The notes under the pieces were generated by a model. It was not told the origin of the DNA. It saw nothing but the letters and a program-made list of their open reading frames with translations, and made no database searches. A DNA stretch of 9,299 nt from an uncultured Oscillospiraceae bacterium (GTDB taxonomy: Bacteria; Bacillota; Clostridia; Oscillospirales; Oscillospiraceae). Made by a program: the position numbers and the translations under genes. Where the stretch lies: assembly GCA_934572365.1 (NCBI GenBank), contig CAKTKX010000043.1, positions 1-9,299 on the forward strand. The letters are read 5' to 3'. Below are positions 1-5,480 of the stretch, piece after piece (positions within the stretch are counted from its first letter, which is position 1; the number at the start of each line of letters is the position of its first letter).

Positions 1-200
1 TATTTTTTATCCGCGCCCCAGTGCAGCACCTTCCGGGCGAAGAAATAGATCAGCGGCACCGGCAGCATATTGCCCACAACGCACACCGCAAGGGACGTCC
101 AATAGTCCAGCCCCATGCCCACGGCCATAACAATACCGCCCCGCAGCTCCACCAGCGGCACCATGGACACGAAGAAAATCAGAAGATATTTGGCAAACAT
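1..200 (-). CDS. Small multidrug-export family membrane protein (COG2426-like), N-terminal part, cut by window edge
   Basis: The minus strand opens with ATG at 200-198 and stays open to the window edge, giving 66 visible residues. The start is MFAKYLLIFFVSMVPLVELR, followed by GGIVMAVGMGLDYW and then NMLPVPLIYFFARKVLHWG. The pairing of a 'PLVELRGG' segment with a 'GNMLPVPxIYxFARKVLxWG' segment is how I recognise the small multidrug-export family (Sm_multidrug_ex, COG2426), integral membrane proteins of about 150-180 residues whose transport role is only putative. Two membrane segments are visible, roughly residues 4-30 and 35-57. An AGGTGA ribosome binding site lies at 205-210 on the minus strand, and a consensus promoter lies just upstream (228-256), so this gene is transcribed on its own, away from the rest of the window. 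The C-terminal half is outside the window. The family is fairly sure; the substrate is unknown. Confidence 0.82.
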   Translation of the reverse strand, partial: MFAKYLLIFFVSMVPLVELRGGIVMAVGMGLDYWTSLAVCVVGNMLPVPLIYFFARKVLHWGADKK

Positions 201-227
201 TCCATCACCTTAACGTGAATTTTCCCT

Positions 228-256
228 ATTATACCATACTATATTCCCGTTTGCAA
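228..256 (-). promoter_or_regulatory. Sigma-A promoter of the small multidrug-export gene
   Basis: On the minus strand, TTGCAA (256-251) is followed by exactly 17 bases and then a perfect TATAAT (233-228). The predicted transcription start, near 221, is about 20 bases before the ATG at 200, leaving a short leader with the ribosome binding site. TTGCAA is its own reverse complement, so the same hexamer could serve a weak plus-strand promoter (TAGCTT at 273-278, 16-bp spacing), but that reading is much poorer. Confidence 0.8.
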
Positions 257-308
257 TGGAAAACGGCGCGAATAGCTTAAGTTTTGATTAAAAAGGTGCA
301 TAAGAAAT

Positions 309-341
309 GCAAAATCCGCGGCTTATCACCGCGGATTTTGC
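309..341. terminator. Perfect 13-bp hairpin upstream of the small cysteine-rich ORF (terminator or leader structure)
   Basis: GCAAAATCCGCGG (309-321) is the exact reverse complement of CCGCGGATTTTGC (329-341), with a 7-base loop CTTATCA. The arms carry A4 and T4 tracts, so on either strand the helix ends in ATTTTGC, which makes a weak-tailed bidirectional terminator possible. No gene visibly ends here on either strand: the multidrug gene starts leftwards at 200 and the next ORF starts at 366. It may therefore be a 5' leader structure of the ORF at 366, whose ribosome binding site begins 12 bases after the helix. The structure is certain; its role is not. Confidence 0.55.
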
Positions 342-365
342 AACAAGAAAAGAGGAGAGGAAAAA

Positions 366-467
366 ATGAAAAAGATGAAGGTTGGTAGCAAATTTATATA
401 CTGCCCCATGTGCCGCTGCGGCGGGGCTGGTGTTGTCTTGTTTTGTATGGCTTCATTATACCGGTAA
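366..467 (+). CDS. Candidate 33-residue cysteine-rich small protein, function unknown
   Basis: ATG at 366 opens a 33-codon frame ending with TAA at 465-467. It is preceded by a strong purine-rich ribosome binding site, AGAGGAGAGG at 351-360, at good spacing. The product begins MKKMKVGSKFIY, has four cysteines at residues 13, 16, 18 and 27 (core YCPMCRCGGAG) and then a hydrophobic run VVLFCMASLY. A basic N-terminus, a C-x2-C-x-C cluster and a hydrophobic tail could fit a metal-binding micro-protein, a short membrane peptide, or the precursor of a modified peptide. I do not recognise the family and no maturation genes lie nearby. The codons 404-426 also contain a nested GC-rich foldback (CCCC/GGGG around GCCG/CGGC), so an RNA role is possible. 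No clear promoter was found. The translation signal is the main support. Confidence 0.45.
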   Translation: MKKMKVGSKFIYCPMCRCGGAGVVLFCMASLYR

Positions 468-498
468 AATATTAACGATTAAAGTGGGAAAATATTAA
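466..498. repeat. Two direct copies of AAAATATTAA
   Basis: AAAATATTAA occurs at 466-475 and again at 489-498, 23 bases apart (about two helical turns), in the AT-rich gap between the small ORF and the next promoter. The first copy begins inside the stop codon of the small ORF. It may be chance in AT-rich DNA or a protein-binding pair; nothing else stands out between 468 and 560. Confidence 0.3.
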
Positions 499-565
499 GC
501 TCGTATGAAGTTCTGTAACAAATTTTCGGGCGGTTGAAAAGCCGAATTTTCGTAAGTTAGAAAAT

Positions 566-599
566 AATTATTGACATTCGATAATTTCTATGGTACACT
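566..599 (+). promoter_or_regulatory. Promoter of the DUF2975-XRE-DUF4153 operon, with a palindrome over the -35 box
   Basis: A perfect TTGACA at 571-576 is followed by 17 bases and TACACT at 594-599, placing transcription start near 606 and leaving a leader of only about 15 bases before the ATG at 622. An inverted repeat, AATTAT at 566-571 and ATAATT at 581-586 with 9 bases between, straddles the -35 hexamer. This is a plausible operator, and the XRE protein encoded by the second gene is the natural candidate to bind it (inference). Confidence 0.75.
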
Positions 600-621
600 C
601 CAGGCAAACGGAGGTGCTTTT

Positions 622-1065
622 ATGAATTCACAGCTTTCTGCGAAATTTACCCTTTGGTGCAGCCGGGTGCTGTTCATTCTCATCTGCCTGCTGATTTTCG
701 CCATGCCGGGGCTGCTGCGGTGGTACCAGAACCTGCGGCCGCTGGGACGGTACGGCGCGGCGGCGATCATGATCGGATTTTACTGCTGCGTCCCTGCGGT
801 GCTGTACGCCCTTTCCTGCATGGAGCGGCTGGTGCGAAATATTCTGGCGCAGGACGTGTTCGTCACCCAGAACGTCCGGTTCCTGCGGCGCATCCGCTGG
901 TGCTGTGCGGCGGTGAGCGGCATCTGCCTGCCCGCCGCGTTCTTCTATCCGCCCCTGATTTTCATGACCATGATCATGGCGTTTTTGGCGCTGGCGGTGA
1001 GCGTGGTGAAGAACGTCATGGCCGCTGCGGTGGAGATCCGGGAAGAAAACGATCTGACGGTGTGA
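622..1065 (+). CDS. DUF2975-family membrane protein
   Basis: The product has 147 residues and four hydrophobic segments at about 15-34, 45-66, 91-108 and 110-133. The region LVRNILAQDVFVTQNVRFLR (70-89), and an acidic C-terminus ending EENDLTV, match DUF2975 proteins such as B. subtilis YoaS. The frame is open back to TTG at 571, but that codon is the promoter's -35 box. The ATG at 622 has a perfect GGAGGTG ribosome binding site at 610-616 and is the start chosen. The next gene, a YozG-like regulator, starts 8 bases after the stop, so the two are translationally linked; YoaS and YozG form the same pair in Bacillus. The biochemical role of the family is unknown. A membrane partner or sensor for the regulator is an inference from this conserved pairing. 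Confidence 0.85.
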   Translation: MNSQLSAKFTLWCSRVLFILICLLIFAMPGLLRWYQNLRPLGRYGAAAIMIGFYCCVPAVLYALSCMERLVRNILAQDVFVTQNVRFLRRIRWCCAAVSGICLPAAFFYPPLIFMTMIMAFLALAVSVVKNVMAAAVEIREENDLTV

Positions 1066-1073
1066 GGCGGCAT

Positions 1074-1298
1074 ATGGCGATTATTGTGAATCTGGATATG
1101 ATGCTGGCCAAGCGGAAGATGACCTCCCTGGAGCTGGCGAACCGGGTGGGTATGACCCCCGCCAACCTGTCCATTCTGAAAACCGGCAAGGCCAAGGCCG
1201 TGCGCATGAGTACCATGGACGCCATTTGCCGGGAGCTGCAATGCCAGCCGGGGGACCTGTTCGAGTTCGTGCAGGACGACGACCCCTGGAAGCGCTGA
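1074..1298 (+). CDS. YozG-like XRE/Cro family transcriptional regulator
   Basis: This 74-residue protein is essentially a single helix-turn-helix domain. Residues 8-62 hold the DNA-binding fold: the first helix around LDMMLAKRKM, then LELANRVGM as the turn-preceding helix, TPANLSILKTGKAKAVR as recognition helix and following loop, and STMDAICRELQCQPGDLFEF as the closing helices. The 'NLSILKTGKAKAxRxSTxxAIC..LxCQPGD' string is typical of the YozG-type subgroup of Cro/C1 regulators. The ribosome binding site (GAGGCGG, 1064-1070) overlaps the stop codon of the DUF2975 gene. The frame is open upstream to 654 but that part lies in the wrong frame of the preceding gene. It probably represses its own operon through the palindrome at 566-586 (inference). 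A charged tail, QDDDPWKR, follows the domain. Confidence 0.88.
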   Translation: MAIIVNLDMMLAKRKMTSLELANRVGMTPANLSILKTGKAKAVRMSTMDAICRELQCQPGDLFEFVQDDDPWKR

Positions 1299-1311
1299 GA
1301 AAGGAGATATT

Positions 1312-2766
1312 ATGGAAGAGCGAAAGTTACCCCGGTATCCTGCGGGGAAACGGGAGCTGATTTTTGGGCTTTTGGTGCTGCTTTTCGGCACATTCACGTG
1401 GAACAGTATTTTGTACGGCGGTTTTTGCCTGGGCTTTGCCCTGGGGGCGGTGGCTCTGACGGGGTGCAGTCTTTGGTATCTGCTGCGCTGCGGCTTCCGG
1501 CCGGGGAAATATGAGGCGGCGCTGCTGATTCTGGCGGCGGTGATCTTCGCCGGGTTTGCCCGGTCGTCGGACAGCGGTATGAAGGCGGGGATGCTCCTCA
1601 TGGCGCTGTTTGCCGTAAACCTCGGCTTCTGCCGGATGGCCGGGCAGAGCCGCCGGGAGCCCGGCGGCATCGCGTCGGCGCTGGACGCTCCCCGGGCGAT
1701 TTTCGTTTTGGGCGTTGGCAGCATGAGCGCCGCCGCCCGGGGGCTGAACGATGCCCGGAAGAACGCCGGTACGGCGGGAAAACGGGGCGGCGCGGCGATT
1801 CTGGGCATATTGATCGCCCTGCCGGTGGCGGCGGTGCTGATCGTCCTGCTGATGCAGGCCGACGCGGCGTTTGAGGGACTGATGGGCTTGCTCCCCGAGA
1901 CCGATTGGTCGGAGCCGGTGATCTCCCTGTTTTTCGGCGTGTTCGCCGGATGGATCCTGTATTCCCGGGGCGTGGGGCTGAAATATGGGGAGAAAAACGG
2001 GAAGGAGGGGAAGCCCTTCCAGGGCTTCAGCACCATTACCGTGAACATATTGCTTGGGACGGTGTGCCTGATTTACGCCGTGTACCTGCTGAGCCAGCTG
2101 GCGTATCTGGGCGGCGGCTTCGCGGGCATCCTACCCGATGGGTACACGCTGGCGGAGTATGCCCGCCGGGGATTTTTTGAGATGGGGTGGCTGAGTTTTA
2201 TCAATCTGGGGCTGATGTGCCTTGCCATGGCTCTGGTGGAAAAGAAGACCGGCGTCCCGGCGCTGACCAAAGGGCTGTGCCTGTTCCTGGGGGTGGCGGC
2301 GCTGTTTCTCATCGCCGCGGCCAGCGCGAAAATGCTGCTGTACATCGACGGTTACGGCCTGACGAGAAAGCGGGTGCTGACGGAGGTGTTCATGCTCTGG
2401 CTGGGGGGCACGACAATTCTCGTGTCCGTGTGGCTGCTTAAGCCCCGGTTCCCCTACATGAAGGGCGCGGTGATCTGCGCGCTGATTCTGGGGTGCGTCA
2501 CCTTCTGGGGGGATGTGGATACGTTTGTCGCCCGATACAACGTCCGTGCCTACCAGTCGGGGCAGCTGGAGACCATCGACATGGGGCATATGAGCAGCCT
2601 TGGGGACGGCGCACTGCCCTACATTAAAGAGCTGACCCATGACCGCGACCCCGAAATTGCCTCCACTGCGATGGACATTCTGGAAAACAGCTATTGCAGC
2701 ATTTCGGATTTCCGGAGCTGGACATACACCGAGTCCGCCGCCCGGAAGGCCGTGGATGCGGACTGA
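1312..2766 (+). CDS. DUF4153/DUF4173-like polytopic membrane protein
   Basis: The product has 484 residues and about eleven hydrophobic segments between 15 and 400, followed by a hydrophilic C-terminal domain (401-484). Recognisable blocks are LAEYARRGFFEMGWLSFINL at 280-299, YIDGYGLTRKRVLTEVFMLW at 344-363 and DTFVARYNVRAY at 403-414. The order 'EYARxGFF', 'YGLTxxR', 'ARYNxxxY' is characteristic of the DUF4153/DUF4173 superfamily, which has no assigned reaction. I lean to DUF4173, but a profile comparison would be needed to separate the two. An AAGGAG site at 1301-1306 precedes the ATG by 5 bases, and the gap from the regulator stop is 13 bases, so it is the third gene of the operon. The C-terminal stretch SLGDGALPYIKELTHDRDPE (429-448) looks like a small repeat-type helical module outside the membrane. 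The terminator follows at 2782. Confidence 0.8.
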   Translation: MEERKLPRYPAGKRELIFGLLVLLFGTFTWNSILYGGFCLGFALGAVALTGCSLWYLLRCGFRPGKYEAALLILAAVIFAGFARSSDSGMKAGMLLMALFAVNLGFCRMAGQSRREPGGIASALDAPRAIFVLGVGSMSAAARGLNDARKNAGTAGKRGGAAILGILIALPVAAVLIVLLMQADAAFEGLMGLLPETDWSEPVISLFFGVFAGWILYSRGVGLKYGEKNGKEGKPFQGFSTITVNILLGTVCLIYAVYLLSQLAYLGGGFAGILPDGYTLAEYARRGFFEMGWLSFINLGLMCLAMALVEKKTGVPALTKGLCLFLGVAALFLIAAASAKMLLYIDGYGLTRKRVLTEVFMLWLGGTTILVSVWLLKPRFPYMKGAVICALILGCVTFWGDVDTFVARYNVRAYQSGQLETIDMGHMSSLGDGALPYIKELTHDRDPEIASTAMDILENSYCSISDFRSWTYTESAARKAVDAD

Positions 2767-2781
2767 AACCCAATACACTGA

Positions 2782-2813
2782 GCAGGGACGGCTTTTGCCG
2801 CCCCTGCTTTTTT
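2782..2813 (+). terminator. Rho-independent terminator of the DUF2975-XRE-DUF4153 operon
   Basis: GCAGGG (2782-2787) pairs with CCCTGC (2802-2807), and CGGC (2789-2792) with GCCG (2797-2800), around one A/C mismatch and a TTTT loop. Six T residues follow directly (2808-2813). It begins 16 bases after the stop codon at 2766. Confidence 0.9.
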
Positions 2814-2838
2814 GCCGCTTACGGTCCGAAAACGACCG

Positions 2839-2882
2839 ACTGTTGAAAAACGGTTGCGGAGGGGGAAAACTTTTTCTATAAT
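2839..2882 (+). promoter_or_regulatory. Promoter of the LytTR-DUF3021 pair with LytTR-like direct repeats
   Basis: TTGCGG (2854-2859), 17 bases and a perfect TATAAT (2877-2882) form the promoter. Two ACnGTT elements, ACTGTT at 2839-2844 and ACGGTT at 2850-2855, lie in direct orientation one helical turn apart, and the second overlaps the -35 box. LytTR-domain proteins are known to bind direct repeats of this general form, so autoregulation is a reasonable inference. A third related element, ACGGTC, lies at 2821-2826. Confidence 0.7.
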
Positions 2883-2907
2883 GCAATCAAAGAAAGGAGT
2901 GAAGGCC

Positions 2908-3348
2908 ATGCAGGTAGAAATCAGAATCGACGGCGCGTACCCGGAGCCAAAGGTCGTGATCCTGACCGCCGCCGTGACGGAGGAGGTCAACGAACTGGTG
3001 AAAAAGCTGTCGGCGGACGCGCCCCACGTCATTTCCGGCATGAAGGACGGGAAGGTCGAAGTGCTGGAACCGGCAGACCTGATCCGGGTCTATACCAGCG
3101 CCGGGAAGGTTTACGCGGTCACGGAGAAGGGCGAATACGTTCTGCGCCTTCGGCTGTACGAGGCGGAGCAGCGGCTGAACCCCCACCAGTTCGTCCGCAT
3201 TTCCAATTCGGAGATCATCAACCTGAAGAAGATCGACTATTTTGATTTGAGCTTCACCGGCACGATCTGCGTGAAGCTGCGGGGCGGGACGGTCACGTAT
3301 ATTTCCAGACGGTATGTGTCCAAGGTCAAGACAATTTTAGGAATATGA
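2908..3348 (+). CDS. LytTR-domain DNA-binding regulator
   Basis: This 146-residue protein has no receiver domain, so it is a stand-alone LytTR regulator. Residues 1-48 are a short N-terminal region (MQVEIRIDGAYPEPKVVILT at the start). Residues 50-146 form the LytTR domain, with EVLEPADLIRVYTSAGKVYA (51-70), the core signature FVRISNSEIINLKKIDYF (95-112) and the closing strand-helix GGTVTYISRRYVSKVKTIL. The ATG at 2908 has an AAAGGAGTG site at 2894-2902. The frame is open back to 2812, but the promoter at 2854-2882 rules that start out. The partner DUF3021 gene starts 10 bases after the stop. Stand-alone LytTR regulators next to DUF3021 membrane proteins are a recurring Firmicute pair. In related systems the membrane protein is thought to hold the regulator inactive; that role is inferred here. 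Confidence 0.9.
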   Translation: MQVEIRIDGAYPEPKVVILTAAVTEEVNELVKKLSADAPHVISGMKDGKVEVLEPADLIRVYTSAGKVYAVTEKGEYVLRLRLYEAEQRLNPHQFVRISNSEIINLKKIDYFDLSFTGTICVKLRGGTVTYISRRYVSKVKTILGI

Positions 3349-3358
3349 GGTGTAGAAT

Positions 3359-3820
3359 ATGAAGAAGAAACTGATTCTGCGGGGAGCGTTGGGCTTCCCC
3401 ATCGGGATTGCCATCGGGTATGTCATTACAATCTGCATTTCGCTGATGTGGGCGGGCGGATATTACTCCCCCTGCGCGCCGGAGCTGGCGGAGGCGCTGG
3501 GAAATGAGATCAGAGCCGTCATTCTGCAAGCCCTGCTCTGCGGAATCCTGGGCGCGGGCTTCGCGGCAAGCTCCGTGATCTGGGAGATGGAAAGCTGGAG
3601 CCTTGTCCGGCAGACCGGCGTGTATTTTCTCAGCATCTCCCTCATCATGCTGCCCATCGCTTACGCGATGCACTGGATGAAGCACAGTGCGGCGGGGTTT
3701 CTGAGCTATTTCGGGGTGTTTGTCCTGATTTTCGCGGTGATCTGGGGCGTCCAGTTTGCCATCGGCAAACAAAACGTTAAGAAAATGAACGAGAAAATTT
3801 CGGAGGAAAAGCAGGATTAA
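3359..3820 (+). CDS. DUF3021-family membrane protein, partner of LytTR regulator
   Basis: The product has 153 residues with four hydrophobic segments at about 12-31, 54-75, 87-107 and 113-135, a lysine-rich N-terminus (MKKKLILRG) and a charged C-terminal tail from residue 137 (KQNVKKMNEKISEEKQD). The segment WEMESWSLVRQT (76-87) between helices two and three, and the final helix FGVFVLIFAVIWGVQF, are features of the DUF3021 family. The AGGTG site at 3348-3352 overlaps the stop codon of the LytTR gene, so the two products are probably made together. The family is usually encoded beside LytTR regulators and is regarded as a membrane modulator of them; the signal it senses is unknown. A strong terminator follows 8 bases after the stop. 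Confidence 0.85.
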   Translation: MKKKLILRGALGFPIGIAIGYVITICISLMWAGGYYSPCAPELAEALGNEIRAVILQALLCGILGAGFAASSVIWEMESWSLVRQTGVYFLSISLIMLPIAYAMHWMKHSAAGFLSYFGVFVLIFAVIWGVQFAIGKQNVKKMNEKISEEKQD

Positions 3821-3828
3821 ACCGGCAC

Positions 3829-3870
3829 GCCCCCGGGAAACGGTTCGCGCCGTTTCCCGGGGGCGGTTTT
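3829..3870. terminator. Strong hairpin terminator between converging genes
   Basis: A perfect 15-bp stem joins GCCCCCGGGAAACGG (3829-3843) to CCGTTTCCCGGGGGC (3850-3864) with loop TTCGCG. GGTTTT follows on the plus strand (3865-3870), and CGGTTTAAT lies a few bases beyond the stem on the minus strand. The DUF3021 gene ends at 3820 and the converging CmpB-like gene ends at 3873, so it probably serves both, best in the plus direction. Confidence 0.88.
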
Positions 3871-3872
3871 CG

Positions 3873-5159
3873 TCATGATTCCGCGTCCTTTGTGACCACC
3901 ATGTTCGGCCAGTGGTGCTCCATCCAATCGTCGTCATAGGTGTCGTCCAGAAACGCTTCGGCTACGTTTTTGGGTTCCGGATTGTTCTGACGGTCGGTGT
4001 AGCGCAGCATGGCGGCGGCGGTGAGCAGACCGTCGCAGGCCAGGAAGAAGATAATGACCCAGGTGATCACCTTCCCCAGCAGCGCCGGGATTTTCTCAAT
4101 GCCCTTGCTCATGGGCGGATACAGCACCTTGATCCACGCCACGGCCAGCAGTCCCCAGAAGATGCAGTACAGCACATTGGTGCGGCCGCCGATGTTCAGG
4201 GGCATTTTGCTGTAATCCCAGAACACCGTGCCGAACACCAGCTCGGTGAACACGCTGCAAAGGTACTCGTAAGCGCCGCCGATGACGAAGCCTGCCAGGA
4301 AGATCCGCCGGTCGGGCTTGTCCGCGATCCGCTGTAGGGTGATGGTCAGCACCACCGCGCCCAGCCCCCATACAAAGCTGAAGCTTCCGTACAGCACGCC
4401 GGAACGGCTCATCCACCGCCCGGAGGTGACCCGGCAGAAGACCATCTCGATCAGCGCCCCCAGAAACGAGGTCACAAGGAACACCCACACCAGCTTGTCA
4501 AAGCAGATGCCCCGGGCGAAAACATACCGCTCCGGCCCCGGCATATCCGCCGCCGCGAGGCCGGGGTAGGCCTTTTGCAGACGCCGCCAGATGGCACTGC
4601 TGATCCGGTCGGCCATGCGCTGGGTAGTCTCTTGCCCGGCCTTGTTCAGCCGGGTGGCGCTGCTGGTGCGCAGGGTGCGCATCACGCCGACGAAGTCCGC
4701 CAGAATCAGGACGACCCCCGCAATCACCAGCGTCCGCTCCAGCCACTTTGGCGTCAGATACAAAAGCCCCATCACGCCGGGATGCACCACCAGATACACC
4801 AGCAGCATGACGGCGGCGGCAATGGCCGCGTTGAGGAAAAAGATCTTTCCCTTCGGCTCGGCGGCAAACCGCCTCCGGCTGACGCCCCGGACGAACTGGT
4901 CGGTCACGCACCGAACCAGAACATAGATCACCAGCGTCATACTATATTGCAGGACGGTCTTGTGGTTCATGGTACCCAGCACCGGCAGCAGCAGCGCGGC
5001 GGCAATGCCGCAGGGCATGTTCAGGGGCAGGTTCAGAAAGCCGCGGTTCACAAACCGCCCATTTTTCACGGCGGCGCAGAAAACCTCGACGCACCAGCCG
5101 AGAAAGGCGTAGAGCAGCAGATAGAAAAGCAGGTCGAAAATGGTGTAGGAAATCTCCAT
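3873..5159 (-). CDS. Two-domain CmpB-like (putative ABC-transporter type IV) membrane protein
   Basis: The product has 428 residues and about ten hydrophobic segments. The second half carries the full signature of the ABC_trans_CmpB family (PF06541, 'putative ABC-transporter type IV'): SFLGALIEMVFCRVTSGRW (231-249), a YEYLCSVFTELVF stretch (297-309), VFWDYSKMPLNIGGRTNVLY (312-331) and FWGLLAVAWIK (334-344). The first half has a related entry motif, AFLGWCVEVFCAAVKNGRF (18-36) then NRGFLNLPLNMPCGIAAALL, but lacks the WDYS/NxxGR part, so it looks like a degenerate tandem copy. The two halves are joined by a hydrophilic linker (160-215). The C-terminus (390-428) is acidic and soluble. ATG at 5159-5157 has an AGGAG site at 5171-5167 and a promoter upstream. 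No ATPase gene lies nearby, so transport activity is not supported by context despite the family name. Confidence 0.82.
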   Translation of the reverse strand: MEISYTIFDLLFYLLLYAFLGWCVEVFCAAVKNGRFVNRGFLNLPLNMPCGIAAALLLPVLGTMNHKTVLQYSMTLVIYVLVRCVTDQFVRGVSRRRFAAEPKGKIFFLNAAIAAAVMLLVYLVVHPGVMGLLYLTPKWLERTLVIAGVVLILADFVGVMRTLRTSSATRLNKAGQETTQRMADRISSAIWRRLQKAYPGLAAADMPGPERYVFARGICFDKLVWVFLVTSFLGALIEMVFCRVTSGRWMSRSGVLYGSFSFVWGLGAVVLTITLQRIADKPDRRIFLAGFVIGGAYEYLCSVFTELVFGTVFWDYSKMPLNIGGRTNVLYCIFWGLLAVAWIKVLYPPMSKGIEKIPALLGKVITWVIIFFLACDGLLTAAAMLRYTDRQNNPEPKNVAEAFLDDTYDDDWMEHHWPNMVVTKDAES

Positions 5160-5201
5160 AGGGACGCTCCTGTCTGTTTTTATTGGGGAGTTTTCGCCTA
5201 C

Positions 5202-5229
5202 ATTCTACCATGTGATCGGAATTTGTCAA
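5202..5229 (-). promoter_or_regulatory. Promoter of the CmpB-like gene
   Basis: On the minus strand a perfect TTGACA (5229-5224) is followed by 16 bases and TAGAAT (5207-5202). The predicted start near 5195 leaves a leader of about 35 bases before the ATG. It points away from the sulfur operon promoter, whose upstream palindrome begins about 50 bases to the right. Confidence 0.78.
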
Positions 5230-5281
5230 AGAAAAAAAGCCTGGCAGGACGTACTTTTTTCCGCCTTGGTCATATCGCTGG

Positions 5282-5306
5282 TTTTCCTACCGGACAAGTA
5301 GGAAAA
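5282..5306. promoter_or_regulatory. Upstream palindrome, candidate Rrf2-family operator
   Basis: TTTTCCTAC (5282-5290) is the exact reverse complement of GTAGGAAAA (5298-5306), separated by 7 bases. It lies just upstream of the -35 box of the metY promoter, about 50-70 bases before the predicted start. No T-run follows, so it is not a terminator. A regulator site is likely, and the Rrf2 protein encoded at the end of the operon is the obvious candidate (inference). Confidence 0.6.
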
Positions 5307-5323
5307 TTTTGATAAAAAACCGA

Positions 5324-5352
5324 TTGACTTGGTAGGGATTTCATGGTATGAT
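5324..5352 (+). promoter_or_regulatory. Promoter of the metY-cysK-rrf2 operon
   Basis: TTGACT (5324-5329), 17 bases and TATGAT (5347-5352) form a near-consensus sigma-A promoter with transcription start near 5359. The spacer contains GGTAGG (5331-5336), the same hexamer found in the flanking palindromes, so a bound regulator would sit between the -35 and -10 boxes. Confidence 0.82.
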
Positions 5353-5358
5353 GCAATC

Positions 5359-5373
5359 ACCTACCAGATAGGT
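5359..5373. promoter_or_regulatory. Palindrome at the transcription start, candidate Rrf2-family operator
   Basis: ACCTA (5359-5363) and TAGGT (5369-5373) form an inverted repeat with 5 bases between, and TACC/GGTA pair in the same place. It covers the predicted start site of the sulfur operon, where a bound repressor would block initiation. It shares the CCTACC core with the palindrome at 5282-5306 and the spacer copy at 5331. Confidence 0.55.
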
Positions 5374-5383
5374 AAGTTTTGAA

Positions 5384-5396
5384 GGGAGGCACTCCC
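5384..5396 (+). promoter_or_regulatory. Ribosome binding site of the leader ORF buried in a small hairpin
   Basis: GGGAG (5384-5388) can pair with CTCCC (5392-5396) around the loop GCA, directly before the ATG at 5397. The left arm is the ribosome binding site of the leader ORF (AAGGGAGG, 5382-5389), so its access may be modulated. The stem is only 5 bp. Confidence 0.45.
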
Positions 5397-5480
5397 ATGA
5401 AAAATCACTTTGAGACCCTCGTAAGGGCGAATTTCCGCTTTGGCCGAATGTATCCCCGATGTTTGAGCCACCTGAGATAA
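5397..5480 (+). CDS. 27-residue leader ORF upstream of metY
   Basis: ATG at 5397 opens a 27-codon frame ending with TAA at 5478-5480, 31 bases before metY and about 38 bases after the predicted transcription start. It has the best ribosome binding site in the leader, AAGGGAGG at 5382-5389 with 7-base spacing, better than that of metY itself. The product starts MKNHFETLVRANFRFGRMYP and ends RCLSHLR; it is basic, with five arginines in the last 18 residues or so and a single cysteine at residue 22. Short translated leaders before sulfur-assimilation genes are known in other bacteria, where cysteine codons sense cysteine supply. A similar role here is an inference, weakened by the presence of only one cysteine codon and no clear terminator before metY. 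Confidence 0.55.
   Translation: MKNHFETLVRANFRFGRMYPRCLSHLR

Noticed and set aside
571..621. An upstream TTG start adding 17 residues to the DUF2975 protein
   Set aside because: That codon is the first part of the TTGACA promoter box, upstream of the predicted transcription start, and the ATG at 622 has a perfect ribosome binding site.
945..2048. A 367-codon open frame on the minus strand
   Set aside because: It lies opposite the DUF2975, XRE and DUF4153-like genes, is rich in Pro/Arg/Ala/Ser as expected of a GC-rich shadow frame, has no recognisable domain, and cuts across three genes with proper start signals.
2812..2907. An upstream ATG start adding 32 residues to the LytTR protein
   Set aside because: It lies before the TATAAT promoter at 2877-2882 and inside the T-run of the previous terminator, and has no ribosome binding site; the LytTR domain is complete without it.
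4575..5312. A 245-codon plus-strand open frame opposite the CmpB-like gene
   Set aside because: His/Gln/Pro-rich low-information translation with no ribosome binding site; the opposite strand has clear membrane segments and family motifs.
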